DNA of 64,000 bases from Pyropia yezoensis (taxonomy: Eukaryota > Rhodophyta > Bangiophyceae > Bangiales > Bangiaceae), in assembly GCA_009829735.1 (NCBI GenBank), contig CM020620.1, positions 8,882,545-8,946,544 on the forward strand, given 5' to 3'. A model generated the notes under the pieces. It saw only the letters and a program-made list of their open reading frames with translations. It was not told where the DNA came from and did not search any database. Position numbers and translations under genes: made by a program. Below, in pieces: positions 40,740 through 51,945 of this stretch; the first letter of the stretch is position 1, and each line of letters opens with the position of its first letter.

Positions 40740-42707
40740 ATGTACTGGGCGGAGAAAACCATACATAAGTTCAGATCCACACAATTTGCCTTCGGCCTCG
40801 CGAGGCACCACGGCCATGCCGCCAGCGTCTGTGCCTCTGTTCTGTTGGCGCGACGGGTCGTCTCGGTGGCACCCGCGCCCGGCGTTGTGGCCTCTGCAGT
40901 TGACAGGGGGGCAACGGCTGCCTCGCCGTCTTGGTGCATGACAGCCTCGGCCGGGGTGGCCGCCGCCGGGACGGCGGCCGCCGCGACCGACATCGGCAGT
41001 GACGTAGGCGTGAATAGCGCTGTCACTGCCGCTGCGACCACGGGGGCGCCTGGCAACGTCGACGATTGCGGCGACTCTTCCACCGCCGTCGGCGGTGCCC
41101 CCTACCCCCCCCCGTCACCCTCCTCCAGCGCAAACGCGGACGGCGCTGACGGGGGCTCTCCAATGGGGCGGCGGCGGCCGTCCGCGGCGGCGGCCGCCAC
41201 CGCCCGGGTGTCGACCCCCCGGCTGGCGCTGATGGTGTCGGCGGACCTGGGCCTCTCCTTTTGTTGGGTGCTCAAGTACGCGCTCGCCACCCCCCACCTG
41301 GCGCACACGCTCGGTGCGTCGGCGGCAGTGTCGCACGCCCTCTGGGCGTTGGGGCCCCTGACGGGCCTGCTGGCGCCGCTGATTGGCACCCTCTCGGACA
41401 GGCACGCCAGCCGCCACGGCCGGCGTCGCCCGTTTGTTGCTGCTGGCGCGGTGGCGTCCGTGGTGGGCATGACGGTCTTTGCGTGGGCGGGGTCGGCGCT
41501 CCCCGCCGGCCGGAGCGTCGCGACGGCGGTGGCGTTTGCAGGGTTTGGCCTGTGGGATGTCGGCCTGCAGGCGATGCTCTTCCCTAGCCGCGCCCTCCTT
41601 GCCGACGTCCTCCCGGCGGACCGCCAGCACGACGTGCAGGCGGTGGCGGCGGTGCTGGCGGGGGTGGCCGAGGTCGCCGCGGGGGGGCTGGTGTGGAGCA
41701 TGGCCGAGCCCGTCGCCTCCATCCGGTCGTTGCTCGCCGGGGGGGCCGTCGTCCTCCTCGTCACCACCGCCGTGTCGCTGGTGCTATGCGTCGAGGCACC
41801 CACGGACGGGAGCGCTAGGGGAGAGGACGTGGAGCTCGCCACCGTTGGCGGCGGGGACGCCTGGTGGGAGGGCAACAACGGCGGGCCGCGGGGGGTGGGC
41901 GCCTCGTCGGTGGCCACTCCGTTTTTGGGGGTCCCGCCTCCAAACGGGGACCATGCCAGCTGTGGCGCGGGCGGGGACGCCCAGGAGGGACCCCGGGCGG
42001 GGGGCGCTCCTCGGAGCGGGGACATTGGTCCGCCCCCGCCGCCCTCTGCTTCCCGGTCCACCCTGGCCGCGACGGTGGCGTCCATGGCGGCGCTCCCCCC
42101 TACCGTCGCGCGCGTTGTCGTTGTCTATGCTCTGGCCTGGTTTAGCTTCTTCTGCACCCTCCCCTACTTTTCCGCGTGGCTCGGCACCTCTGTCCTTAGG
42201 GGCTCCCCCTCTGCTGCGCGCGGCACCCCCGCCGCAGACGCCTACCAGGCGGGTGTCACCATCTTTTCCGCGGCGTCGGTGGTCAAGGCGGTAGCGGGCC
42301 TGGCATTTGGGGGCTGCTACCCCACGTTCCTCCGTGGCCTCGGCGGCGGTGGTGAACGGACGCTCCTGAGCTGGCCGCTCGGCGCGTACGCGGTTGTGCT
42401 GTGGGCCGTGGCGGACACCCGGTCGGGGTGGGTGGCGGGCGCCGCAGTCGCCGCCGCGGCAGTGCCTTTTGTCGTCACACAGACCATTCCGGTGGCCATG
42501 GTGGTGACGCCCCCGGGGGGGGATGCCGCCGGCGCGGGGGGGCGCGGTGTCAACCTTGGGGTGCTCAATTTGGCGTGTGTGCTGCCGCAGCTCCTCGACA
42601 CAGCCTACACTGGGTGGGTGGCGGGGCGCTGGGGGGAGGCTGCCGTGCTGCGCATTGGGGGGGGGTGGGCGGCCGCGGCGGCTGTGGCGGCGTTTGTGTT
42701 ACTGTGA
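40740..42707 (+). CDS. MFS sugar transporter, GPH/SLC45 (sucrose transporter-like)
   Basis: The longest frame is 655 aa, but the first ATG lies in a TATATATG sequence. Starts at 40938 or 41163 are more likely, because the first 140 residues are Ala/Gly/Ser-rich and transporter similarity begins at about residue 160. TM1 (LMVSADLGLSFCWVLKYALATPHL) and the following AVSHALWALGPLTGLLAPLIGTLSDRHASRHGRRRPFVAAGA match the sucrose/H+ symporter signature, with the conserved SDR...GRRRPF loop. About twelve hydrophobic segments are visible. The central loop between TM6 and TM7 is long and Gly/Pro-rich (residues 350-440). The C-terminal NLGVLNLACVLPQLL ... GWVAGRWG block is also SUT-like. It probably imports a disaccharide or glycoside with protons at a membrane; the substrate is not readable. 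Confidence 0.82.
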   Translation: MYWAEKTIHKFRSTQFAFGLARHHGHAASVCASVLLARRVVSVAPAPGVVASAVDRGATAASPSWCMTASAGVAAAGTAAAATDIGSDVGVNSAVTAAATTGAPGNVDDCGDSSTAVGGAPYPPPSPSSSANADGADGGSPMGRRRPSAAAAATARVSTPRLALMVSADLGLSFCWVLKYALATPHLAHTLGASAAVSHALWALGPLTGLLAPLIGTLSDRHASRHGRRRPFVAAGAVASVVGMTVFAWAGSALPAGRSVATAVAFAGFGLWDVGLQAMLFPSRALLADVLPADRQHDVQAVAAVLAGVAEVAAGGLVWSMAEPVASIRSLLAGGAVVLLVTTAVSLVLCVEAPTDGSARGEDVELATVGGGDAWWEGNNGGPRGVGASSVATPFLGVPPPNGDHASCGAGGDAQEGPRAGGAPRSGDIGPPPPPSASRSTLAATVASMAALPPTVARVVVVYALAWFSFFCTLPYFSAWLGTSVLRGSPSAARGTPAADAYQAGVTIFSAASVVKAVAGLAFGGCYPTFLRGLGGGGERTLLSWPLGAYAVVLWAVADTRSGWVAGAAVAAAAVPFVVTQTIPVAMVVTPPGGDAAGAGGRGVNLGVLNLACVLPQLLDTAYTGWVAGRWGEAAVLRIGGGWAAAAAVAAFVLL

Positions 42708-43605
42708 GACCCAGGGAGGGCCGACGAAGGGGGGGGGGGGGATGTGGAGAAGGTTGGAGGGGCGCGACCGGGAAGGCCTCAGCTGTGGTTGCTGCCACGC
42801 CCGCTTGCTGGCCCCCCCTCCGCACCATGCCAGCCGCGTGTTGAACGTCTCGACGGGGTTGGTGCGGCTCGCTTCCCACGTGTCTGCCGCGGCTCGTTGC
42901 GAGCGTGTCTACCGCGGCCGAGCCGCCCGCAAACCGCGTGCGCTGCGCCGGTGCGTCCTTGGTTCCGTCGACCGGTGGCATGTGCGGGCAGCCGGTGACC
43001 CTCCGCGGAACGTGCGAGAGACGAGACAGTCAGCTGGGAAGGCGCGGCCGTCGTCCCGGTGCAGCCTCCCTCGCGCAATTCGGTGTCGGCAGGGCAGTCC
43101 CAATTCCGTGCGCTGAGTGGCAGACGTGGCGGCGTGGGGGTGCACAACCCCCGCCGACGGGGGTCCCACCCGTGGGGAAGGCTCCCCCGCGAGGGCTCCC
43201 CGTCGGAGGTAGGCGGACTCTGGACAGCCTTTTCCGCTGTGTGCCTCGGGCGGTGGGTCGGGACGATGAGAGTACCGGTCATCGCTTCTATAGCGTCTGG
43301 GTGTGGTGCCGCAGCGCGGCGGCTGGAAGGGCTGGCGCTGGCTTCTATAGCGTCTGGGTGTGGTGCCACGGCGCGGCAGCTGGAGAGGCTGGCGCTGTGT
43401 CGAGCCTGCTGCGCCCGCTCAGCGGGTGACGTACTTGGCGGGCGCACGCTGGGGCCTGCGGTCACCGCCGGGCGGCAGCCTTCCCCCGCCTCCCCACCTT
43501 GACCTAAAGCCCCCAGCTGCATCCCGTCTCGTAGACGCTGGGTGGCTGTGAGCTGCCACCACGGCGCCGCCTTCCCCGTCGCCGCTCGCCTCCCTCTTTT
43601 GGCAG
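42708..43605. other. Spacer between transporter and glucanase
   Basis: It holds a 57-bp tandem duplication (43284-43397) and GC-rich sequence with ambiguous ORFs on both strands. It probably contains the 5' exon(s) of the downstream GH5 gene, because CCTCTTTTGGCAG at 43593-43605 looks like a 3' splice site, but I could not identify them. Confidence 0.4.
43284..43397. repeat. 57-bp tandem duplication
   Basis: Two copies beginning GCTTCTATAGCGTCTGGGTG start at 43284 and 43341, differing at a few positions. The period is a multiple of three, so it stays in frame (19 codons) in any overlapping ORF. Confidence 0.85.
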
Positions 43606-44869
43606 ACAGGCACCGCGCGGGACCCGTGGTGGGAGCGGCGGCCCAGGCTGCTGGGTGGCAACGTGGGCGGCTGGCTCGTCCTCGAGCCGTGGATTAACAC
43701 GGCCCTCTTTCGGGCCCACCCACCGGCGGTGGCGGCAGCGGGCTGCGACGGCGGCGGGCTACCGGCGGGGGACGCGGCCGACTCGGAGGACGCGCTGTGC
43801 AGGCGCCTCGGCGCCACCGCGGCGGCGGCAGTGCTTGGCACTCACCGGCGCGACTGGCTGGGCGCCGCGGACTTTCACGCCATGGCCGCGGCGGGGCTCA
43901 ACGCGGTGCGTGTGCCCGTTGGCTACAGGGGCGTCCTGCCGCCCGCCACGACCGACCCATACATTGGGCCCGTGTGGACACACCTGGACGATGCCCGTGG
44001 CTGGGCGGCGTCCGCCCGTTTGGGCGTCCTTGTCGACCTCCACGCCCACCCGGGCGGGCGGAGCGGGGAGGCGCACATGGGTCGCGCCCGCGGCGACCGG
44101 TGGAGCGCGGAAAACTGGGATGTGGAGACAGCGCCGGACGCGGTGGCGGCGGTGGCCGGCCGCTATGGCGCCGCCGCCGCCGCTGTCGACGGATCGCCGT
44201 CGGGCACGCCGCCTGCCTTGCTTTAGGTCTGTCGGTTGTCAATGAGCCCGACGAGCACATACCCCCAGACGTGCTGCTCGCGTTTTACCGCCGCGCCTAC
44301 GCGGCGGCGCGCGCGGGAGGGCTCCGCGCCGAGACGGTGGCGTTTGTGGTGGACGGCAACCCGTTTCGGCCCGACCGGCTGGCGCCGGGCGGGTACGTGG
44401 CTCGCGCGACGCGCCTACGTGGGGACAACCTGGTGCTCGACGTGCACGCTTACCAGGGCTTTGGGGGAGGGCGGGCGGCCGCGTCGGTCGCTGCAATCCT
44501 CCGCACGTGGGAGCCCGCTGATGGCGGCGGCGGCGGGGAGGCACGGGAGCGTGTGGCCCAGCTGGCCGCTGCGGGCCGCACGCTCGACCGGTGGGTGGTG
44601 GTGGGCGAGTGGAGCCTCCGCCTGCCGTGGACGGGGGCGGCGGCGGCGGCGGAGCTGGCGGCCGCCCCCGCCACGGCCGCCGACACGGCGCGCGTGCGTT
44701 TGGCCGCGCCCAGGTGCTGGGGATGACTGCGGCAGGGGTGGAGGGGAGGTTCTTTTGGACGTGGCAGACCACCGCGAGCGCGGCGGAGCCGTGGTGGGAC
44801 TTTCGCAAGTGCCCTCGACGGGGTTGGCTCGACCCGGCGTGGTGGCGAAGTGACACGGACCAGAGCTAA
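43606..44869 (+). pseudogene. GH5 exo-beta-1,3-glucanase with two frame breaks
   Basis: It is recognisable by NVGGWLVLEPWINTALF, then HRRDWLGAADFHAMAAAGLNAVRVPVGY, DDARGWAASARLGVLVDLHAHPG and an ENW block, the standard order of GH5_9 glucan 1,3-beta-glucosidases. The acid/base Glu (SVVNEPDEH) lies in a different frame after a shift near 44200-44226. The nucleophile Glu (WVVVGEWSL) is in that second frame. The terminal FFWTWQTTASAAEPWWDFRKC lies in a third frame after another shift near 44690-44715. I see no consensus introns at either break. Either the gene is decaying or the assembly has two indels. No ATG starts the first exon, and an intron acceptor at 43605 suggests an upstream exon. The intact enzyme would hydrolyse beta-1,3-glucan. 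Confidence 0.75.
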
Positions 44870-47280
44870 CCCGGCTTGATGGGTCGCGCAGACGCACAGG
44901 GCAAGAGAAACAAGTGAAGGGTGTTCTATCACTTACACAATCCACGGGGGCGTGGTGTGCAACACCTAGCATTGAGAAAGGCGGGCACACTCGGACCTTG
45001 TCCAGCTACAATCACCTGCTGGCTACAAACGGCAAGCGACATGAGGAAAAGCAAAGAGACGGCAGTATGGGCCACCAAGAGAGCAAAGAGGTCAAAGCAC
45101 AACAGGTTGACATGGCAAGACACATTCAACAGTACAGGACGTTAGTCATCCACCAGGACGGCCCACGTGCAGTAGAACAACAGCAAGCTGGCTCAGAAAG
45201 TGAGACAGTCAAGACGAGAGATACAAAGAAATGTCCGTGTGGTTGCGAGCCAGGCACAGTCCTGGGTTGCCAGCGTCCCGCAAGCGGGTCGCGGCGTAAA
45301 CCTCAAGGCGCAGCATAGCGTCCACACGGTGATCAAGGGTCACTCTGGCCCATGAAGGTTGAGAACGTGCCGCCCCTCACGGATGCACCCCGTAGGGCAC
45401 ACCGTGCATTGGACGCCGCTCGACCGTAAATCAGGGCGGAAGGAAGACAAAAGGAAAGGTGCCCGCATTGTCCCCGGGCAATGCCAGAGGCAATGAGGCA
45501 AAGCACGAAATAGAGCTACAACGAAAGCGTCGAAACGCACAGGGAGACTAGTGGACACGGGGTAGATAGAGACAAAACGAGCGGCAACATACCATGTGAG
45601 CCACCGCGAAGAGCATCTACACATGCACAACATCAGACCAATACAATGCAGAAGAACGCCTGAGGATCCACCATCGACCACTCGAACCACCGCCTACACA
45701 CTCTGCCTCCGCTTCGCCGCAACTTGTCCGAGGCGCTCGGACTGCACCACCACCGCTTGGGGTCAAGGCGAGCCGCGTTGCCGATCGGCGGGGATGACCT
45801 CAACCGTCGGGGAGAGGTCGAATAGATCACCAAGTCTTTCTTGATCCGGATCCGTGAAGTCCATTGGACTTTGGCAACTGGCCTCCGTGCGCGACAACCA
45901 TTCGCCACGTTGCGCAGTAGGGCCCCGGTCGCACTGCCGAGACCATCCGCAGCGCTGTTCTCATGCTTGAAGAGTGTCAGTGCCTATCTCTGCCCTCGTG
46001 TTCCACCGACGTGCCCCGCCCCTCACCTCGCTGACGCCGACGTTGAGCAGGGCATGACCGAGCCAGAGCTGAGCGCCCCATCCGTGCCCAAAGGTCTTGC
46101 ACGTGTGGATGGCTGGCTCACAGCTTCGTGTTCCTGGCGTAGGCTGTGCGGGCCAGGGCGTGGCAGTGGGCGACGCCGTGAGCATGGTCCCCGCGCTGGG
46201 CTTCGCGCTGGGTGGTACCTTTGGTGATGCTATTGGCGTCTCTGTGGCTGGTGATGTATGTATACTGGACCCGTTGTGTGCACGCCGGCGACATGTCCTA
46301 TTCCCATTCAATCGACCGACCGGCTGCAGCCTCCATCCACACACTCGGCTAAAGAGTTGCATATGACGGAACCAAGACAGTTACACTTTCGGTTGAGACG
46401 CCACTAGCGCTCCCGGCACACAATGCTGGGCTGCAGTCAATGACGAGGAGGCGCGTAGAGGGAATGAGAGCCATGGCACACGATCAGTAGCTGTCGGAAA
46501 AGATTCACCCAGTGGCCGCCGCGCGTGCCTGCCACCAGCACCACCATCGCAATTGGTAACAGCAGCTGCAGTATAGAGCGTAGGTGTGCTGGCGGCGTTC
46601 TCGGCGGTAGCCCGCTGCCGACGACGACTCGGCCGCCGCCGAGGCGGCCGGCGCGGCCGCCGCCGCCACCGCCGCACTCTTTGGCACGATCCACCGGGGG
46701 TCGTCCCAGCCGGCGGCGGCCTGTGTAGCTGTGGCCGGGCAACGCCCCAGAGGTGACCCGTCTGTATGCGGCGCACCGCCGCCGCGCCGCCGTGCGTAAC
46801 AGACGTAGCGTCAGTCCATGTGGTGGAGATGCACGACGCGCTGGATGCGGCGGCGGGGCGCCGGCGGAGGAGGGGCGGGCGTTTGAGAGCCACGGGCTGT
46901 GGCCTTGAGAGGACCGATGTGGGATAGGAATGGGGTAGGGGGGGGCGAGTTCGTCTAGCCATTGCGCGCGCTTGGCCTGAGCGAAGAGCCCTCAGAAGGC
47001 ACCACAAGACAGCTGAAGTCTTGCCCACATGGTAGTTTCATGGCAGGCCTGTCTGTATTCGATTGCATTCATCCCTTGTGCAGTCCTCTGCGCCTGCTGG
47101 AGGGAGAGGGAAGGCGCAGACAGTAGAGAGGTTAGCCGGGTCTTGGGGTTCAAAAAGGGCGCGGCCGACACATGCAGTTGTTCAACGCACGCGCGCGTGA
47201 ACGAGCCACGATGCGGAGGCCTCGCAGCAAGAACACAAGAAAAGAAATATGTGCACCCCGGCAGGCGCGGGCCTACTCGC
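44870..47280. other. Intergenic region without identifiable genes
   Basis: Short ORFs only; 46560-46700 is GC-rich with CGG/CCG runs. Nothing resembles a conserved protein, RNA gene or repeat end. Confidence 0.45.
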
Positions 47281-48203
47281 CTACATCGTAGCGCCCGACT
47301 TGGGAGCGGCGACCCCCCCCCCCCGCCCGGCCGCCGCCCGCTTCTTCACCCCCTCTGCCTGCCGCACTGCCGCGGCACGGCCCTGCGCCATGGCCGCGCT
47401 GGCGCGCGCCGCGCCCGTCGACCGCGCCGAGGCGGTCGCGTCCATGGCACGCGCGACGGCGCCGTCAATGGCGCCCTCCTGCGCTGCCAGGTGGGGCTCC
47501 ACCACCGCCCACACCCGTGCGTAGCCGCGGATGGTGGGGGAGACGAGCGCCACGACGATGCCCAACTTGAGCAGCCCATACCCAGGCAAGAAGGTACCAA
47601 CGAGGAGGTCCGTCAGCAGAGACAGCACAGCTGCCAGACCAAGCACGCACCAGTACTTGAGCCACTCCCGCTGAGCCAGCACGTCGCCACCCTTGAGCAC
47701 CTTGAAGGTCTTGTAGCCAGGGTAGGCAAAGCCCAGCACACAGCTGCGAAGAATCGAGCATGCGACAGGGAAGGGGTAAAGGAGCAGGGAGGGGGAAGAC
47801 GGGACGGCGTAAGAACGCAGCACAATGGAACGGGGGGTGCCAGAGTGGCCAAGGACCAAGGAGATCACCACACCAGTCAGATGGTGGTAGGCGCGGGAAG
47901 TCAGTACGTGTGTAGCCGATCTAGTGCGCTCTGTCGTTGCACAACCCAAACAGAAAAACGGCCCATCGAGGCGTGGGGAAACCGCCATCGCCAAAGCTAT
48001 GGTCGCCGCTTGAACGCAGCCAGGCAACCTGTGTAGTCCCTGCCATCCCCCAGCCCCAAACGCCCGTCCCCCCTGCAGAGCTGCGCAATGAGCACGCGGC
48101 AACGACGCCCTCCCAAAAAACCCATCCACACAAGCAACCAAACGTACATCCCCGCGCGGGCAAGGCCCGCAGCCAGCGTGGACATCATCGTTGTGGCCGT
48201 CAT
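47281..48203 (-). CDS. TB2/DP1/HVA22 (REEP-like) membrane-shaping protein, two exons
   Basis: I infer exon 1 at 48203-48148 and exon 2 at 47743-47281, with a 404-bp intron beginning GTACGT and ending TTCTTCGCAG. This gives about 172 aa. The splice joins a phase-2 codon and leads directly into CVLGFAYPGYKTFKVL. That block with REWLKYWCVLGLAAVLSLLTDLL, then LPGYGLLKLGIVVALVSPTIRGYARVWAVVEPHL, is the TB2/DP1/HVA22 domain, with paired hydrophobic hairpins. The C-terminal 65 residues are Ala/Arg-rich and basic. Family members shape tubular ER and affect membrane traffic and stress responses. Without the intron the long upstream frame is Pro/Cys-rich nonsense, which supports the spliced model. Confidence 0.82.
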
Positions 48204-49171
48204 CGCAGTGGCAGGCAGGGCGCGGGTGAAGGGACGGGCGAATAGGCAAACGGGCGGGGAGCTGGGCGGAGAGGAGGCGGGCGGGAAAGCGGGCAGCGAA
48301 ACGGACGGGGAAGCAGGCGGGTGGGCGAGGGGGGGGCGGGCGGGACGGGGGGGCGGGGGACCAAGCAGACAGGCGACTGGAGTAGAGCCAGTGAGGAGAG
48401 TGGCCGTCGCAACGGGGGCGGTGGCATGCGGGATGGCAAGCCAGCTGCAAACTGCTTCCCCCTGCCCCGCGCGGTGTGTGCGGAGGCGGGGACGGTCGGG
48501 GCTTCCGAAGGGGCAGAGGGGGACTCCACGCAGCGGGCAGGCGAGCGGTGGACGGAGAGGGGGCCCGAGACGAAGTGGTGTAGCTGACAGCACCTACCAC
48601 CACGCCCCCCAAGTCTGCTGCAGGAGGAATTCGCTGACAGCGGATCTTCGGACAGACCACGCCGCAGGGCAGGCGCCGCTTGCACAATCAATCGTGGACA
48701 GCTGGGAGTGGGTGCTGCCAACGCTCGCTCAATTTCCGAGCAGCGGCGCCCCTCCGCCGACAGCCACCGCCACGCCCAGCCGAAGCGGCGTTCCTTCCCC
48801 CCTCTTGGTACACCAGTGGGTGACCAGGGCAGCCAGGGCAGCCGGGGTCCCCCCTATCTGCTTTGTCGCCTTTACCGAACACCACGGTCCTCCCGCAGTG
48901 CGAGCAGCAAACAATTGGACGCTGCCGTGCTCTGCGCCCGTCGCTTCTCCCCTCACCCGCAATCTGGCCCGATGTCCCCCGTGCGCACACGCGTGTCTGT
49001 CCTTGGGGGGGGCAGGTGGCCAGACGGGGGCAGAGTAGCTCTTGGCGATCCCGCCCACGCGTCGCGAACCACATACAAGCAGAGAAATAGCAACCTCTCG
49101 TCAATGCGTTACCGTACGTACAAAAAGCAAACTACACGAGGGAGAAAGCGGTGCAGTCCTCGCGGCATACG
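48204..49171. other. Intergenic region between HVA22-like gene and monooxygenase
   Basis: GC-rich, with G-rich tracts at 48240-48360. No protein-like ORF was found. It should hold the promoter of the HVA22-like gene and the 3' UTR of the monooxygenase. Confidence 0.45.
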
Positions 49172-50845
49172 CTACGCAGCTTCCCGGCGGTGACGCAGCT
49201 CACCCTCCACTCCCGCGTACCAGTCTGGGTCAAAGGAAGTGAAGTACCCGGCTCTCACGTGCTCCACACCCAGGTCTATGGAAAGCTCATCCAAGTACGG
49301 ATAGAAGCGGTCCATCACCAAGCACGCCGTCTCCCGATTGCAGCTGAGCTGATCCCGCTTGACACACGCCACGCGGTTCATCTCGTCCCGCTGAGCCTGG
49401 CGGGGTGGAAGCCGCAGGCGCCCCGCCCATAGCTCGACCAGCCACAGCGCCTGCATGTGAACCAATGTGCCGAACGCAAACGAGTGGTGTGCCGCGACAA
49501 ACGCCACATGCGGAGCCACGTCGGGGTGCACCAGGTGGCGGTAGAGGCGCAGGCCGTCACCCGCGGCGAAGAGGGCGTCAACGTCCGCGGCGGGGAGGAA
49601 CGCGGCTAGCGACGAACGGTGGCTTGTTCCCCTACACGACAGCAACGCAGTCGCGGGCAAAACTTTCCCAGACGCGAGACGCAGGGACGCCACGCCGGCG
49701 GCCGCCACCACCTCGTCGGGCGCGTGCACGACAATGCGACGGGACAGGAGGCGGCGGCGGAAGCCGGCGGGGATCATGCAAAACGAGTTTCGGAATGTGT
49801 CCCGCCCAAAACTAAAGCCGCCGCCGCACAAGTCCCGGTGCCACCCGACCGATGCACGCACAATGGCGGCCATGAGCATTCCCCAGAGTGCGGCGAGCGG
49901 CCACAGCGGGCCGGCAAGTGCCCGCGCGATGGGGGTGGTGTAGGCCCAGCACGGGGACGCCGCATTTGCGGCCCGCACGTAGAGTAGTGGCTCCGTGGGG
50001 ATGAGGCCAAAGAATGTGAATGGCATCATCCAGTGGCGGCGGGACGCCACCAGATGAGCTGTCACCCCGTCGTCAATGTCGGTGAGGGTCATAGCGAGGT
50101 CCATGGCAGTCTTGCCATTGCCAGCAATGACGACCGACCGAGCAGCTGCATCGGAAGTGGGAGGCATCTCCTCTTCGTCTTGTCGAGACGTAGCTGGCTC
50201 GCCCTTGGATGGCGCCATGGAAGGGACATGCGAAATACCCGTGGCCGCCAGCAGCTCCTCCACATTCATGCCGTACGTGTCACGGTGGTTTAGTACCCGC
50301 CCGCCAAATACGTCTGCATTGTCGATGGCTGGGAGCGCAGTGGGAGGGCCGCTTTCGCGACCTGAGGCCACAACCACCCAGTCCACCCGCAGCACCTCTG
50401 CGGCGTCAGCATTGTCCGTGCCCACCGACACGAGGGTGATGTCCCAGCGTCCGCCCACCGCTCCATTCCCGTTCACCGCGCCACCGACCCCGCCGCTCCC
50501 CCTCCTTTCGTAACCGCCTCCGGCAACCCACGCCATTTTCGTCACAGCCGTGGAAAGACGGAAGTGCTCGCGCCGTAACCCCCCTCGCGCCGCGACGGAG
50601 CGCACATAGTCCGCAATGTCCGTGGCCGCTGGTAACCCCTGCACTGCCGAAGGGAAGGGGTGGCCCGGGAAACGGTAGCGGGAGCCTTCCTCCTGCAGCC
50701 GCGCCTGAGGGTAATGTCCGCCCGGCGCCCACATACCACCCACCGTGGCCTGGCGGTCCACGAGCGTCACGTTGTGGCCGGCACGCGCCGCTACCACGCC
50801 GGTGCCGACGCCGGCCATGCCGGCACCAATGATAAGGATGTGCAT
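49172..50845 (-). CDS. Flavin-containing monooxygenase-like protein
   Basis: The protein is 557 aa in a single exon starting at ATG 50845. It begins at once with the FAD-binding Rossmann motif (ILIIGAGMAGVGTG) and the acidic strand end (VTLVDRQ). A GGMWAPGG loop follows. At about 190-200 is FGGRVLNHRDTY, close to the FMO fingerprint FxGxxxHxxxY but one residue longer. A second nucleotide site, VVIAGNGKTAMDLA, sits at about 240 for NADPH. Around residues 300-330 there is a hydrophobic Trp/Leu/Ala-rich stretch that could associate with membrane. Proteins of this class oxygenate N- or S-containing, or ketone, substrates with NADPH and O2. The substrate is not readable, and a Baeyer-Villiger-type activity cannot be excluded. 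Confidence 0.82.
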   Translation of the reverse strand: MHILIIGAGMAGVGTGVVAARAGHNVTLVDRQATVGGMWAPGGHYPQARLQEEGSRYRFPGHPFPSAVQGLPAATDIADYVRSVAARGGLRREHFRLSTAVTKMAWVAGGGYERRGSGGVGGAVNGNGAVGGRWDITLVSVGTDNADAAEVLRVDWVVVASGRESGPPTALPAIDNADVFGGRVLNHRDTYGMNVEELLAATGISHVPSMAPSKGEPATSRQDEEEMPPTSDAAARSVVIAGNGKTAMDLAMTLTDIDDGVTAHLVASRRHWMMPFTFFGLIPTEPLLYVRAANAASPCWAYTTPIARALAGPLWPLAALWGMLMAAIVRASVGWHRDLCGGGFSFGRDTFRNSFCMIPAGFRRRLLSRRIVVHAPDEVVAAAGVASLRLASGKVLPATALLSCRGTSHRSSLAAFLPAADVDALFAAGDGLRLYRHLVHPDVAPHVAFVAAHHSFAFGTLVHMQALWLVELWAGRLRLPPRQAQRDEMNRVACVKRDQLSCNRETACLVMDRFYPYLDELSIDLGVEHVRAGYFTSFDPDWYAGVEGELRHRREAA

Positions 50846-51945
50846 GTTTGTGTGGAAGCACTGCCACGCACACAGCCGCTCGCCCCCGGTCGCGGCGCGG
50901 ACAACGACTGCGCACCAGCAAGGGTGACGGAGCTGGCCACGGGACCAGTGGAGGTAGCCGCAGCAGCGACGGTGAAGGCCGTGACGGGTTCAGAACACTT
51001 CGATGCCGATAGACGCGGGCTGGAGAGGGAAGAAACGTCAACGGGCGTCTCGTCCACCGCCATGATAACCTCTAGCGGAGAGCCTTCGAGGACGGAAGTG
51101 CTTGCGCTTGTTCGGCGAGAAACCGGATAAACTTGGCCAGCCAGATCACCAACACGTGCCGGGCCAAGCTCAGCCTCTCCGTGCGTCAGCATACCTTTAG
51201 TGTGCTGGGCCAACGCATACGAATGGTGCTGCTGAAGAGCTGATTGGAGGACCAGATCGTCAGTCACAATCGTCCTCATCACACACGTGTATACTGCTCG
51301 GGATTGATCGCACCGCGCCCACGTGGCGGGAGCAGTTCTCAGCAGGAGCCACGCTGGCCTCGGCCGACACCTCCATCACGGACATGATGTCCTCTCGGGC
51401 AGCGCGACGTTGGCCTGCGGTTTGTACGCGAGGCGCGTCGGCGCCGTCGCCAGCTGTTGGCTGCACGATCGCGCTGACAGCCCGCGGTCGGCCAGCGCCC
51501 ACAGAGATGCCGCGGGGTTGGCCAACGCACACGCCGCAGGGTACATATCGAGACTGTACGCCAGCGTGCACGCCGCAGGGTGCGCACCGCATGGGACTGG
51601 GCACGGCTTCCCTGAAGAAATCCGCACAGAAAAGGGAGCCATCAGCAACGAGATTTTCAGAGATGGACGCCTGACCAGCGACTTAATTCGCACACAATCA
51701 GTAACTTGGACCAGAGGGTATGTAATTCTTTGCACAGGACGTTACCTGTCTTCTCCACTTCGGGGTGCGTTGGTATCGACAGCAGCAGAGATGTCGCTGT
51801 GGCGCAGCGCCCCGCCCTCCTCGCCGCGGACGGCAGCGACCATCTCGAAAGCGGCGCCCTGGTCCTTCCTGAGGCGGCCTTGCCTTGGGGCCCCCCGCTT
51901 GAGCCTGGTGGCTCTGTCCACTGGGCGGCGGCGGCCCCTCTGGGC
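50846..51945. other. Divergent intergenic region
   Basis: This lies between the divergent monooxygenase and Cys-rich membrane protein genes and presumably holds both promoters. A minus-strand frame at 51282-50791 (163 codons, starting MMRTIVTDDLVLQSALQQ) looks partly protein-like over its first 80 residues but has no recognisable domain. I do not call it. Confidence 0.4.

Noticed and set aside
41102..42085. 327-codon minus-strand ORF within the transporter gene
   Set aside because: Low-complexity Pro/Ala/Thr mirror of the transporter codons.
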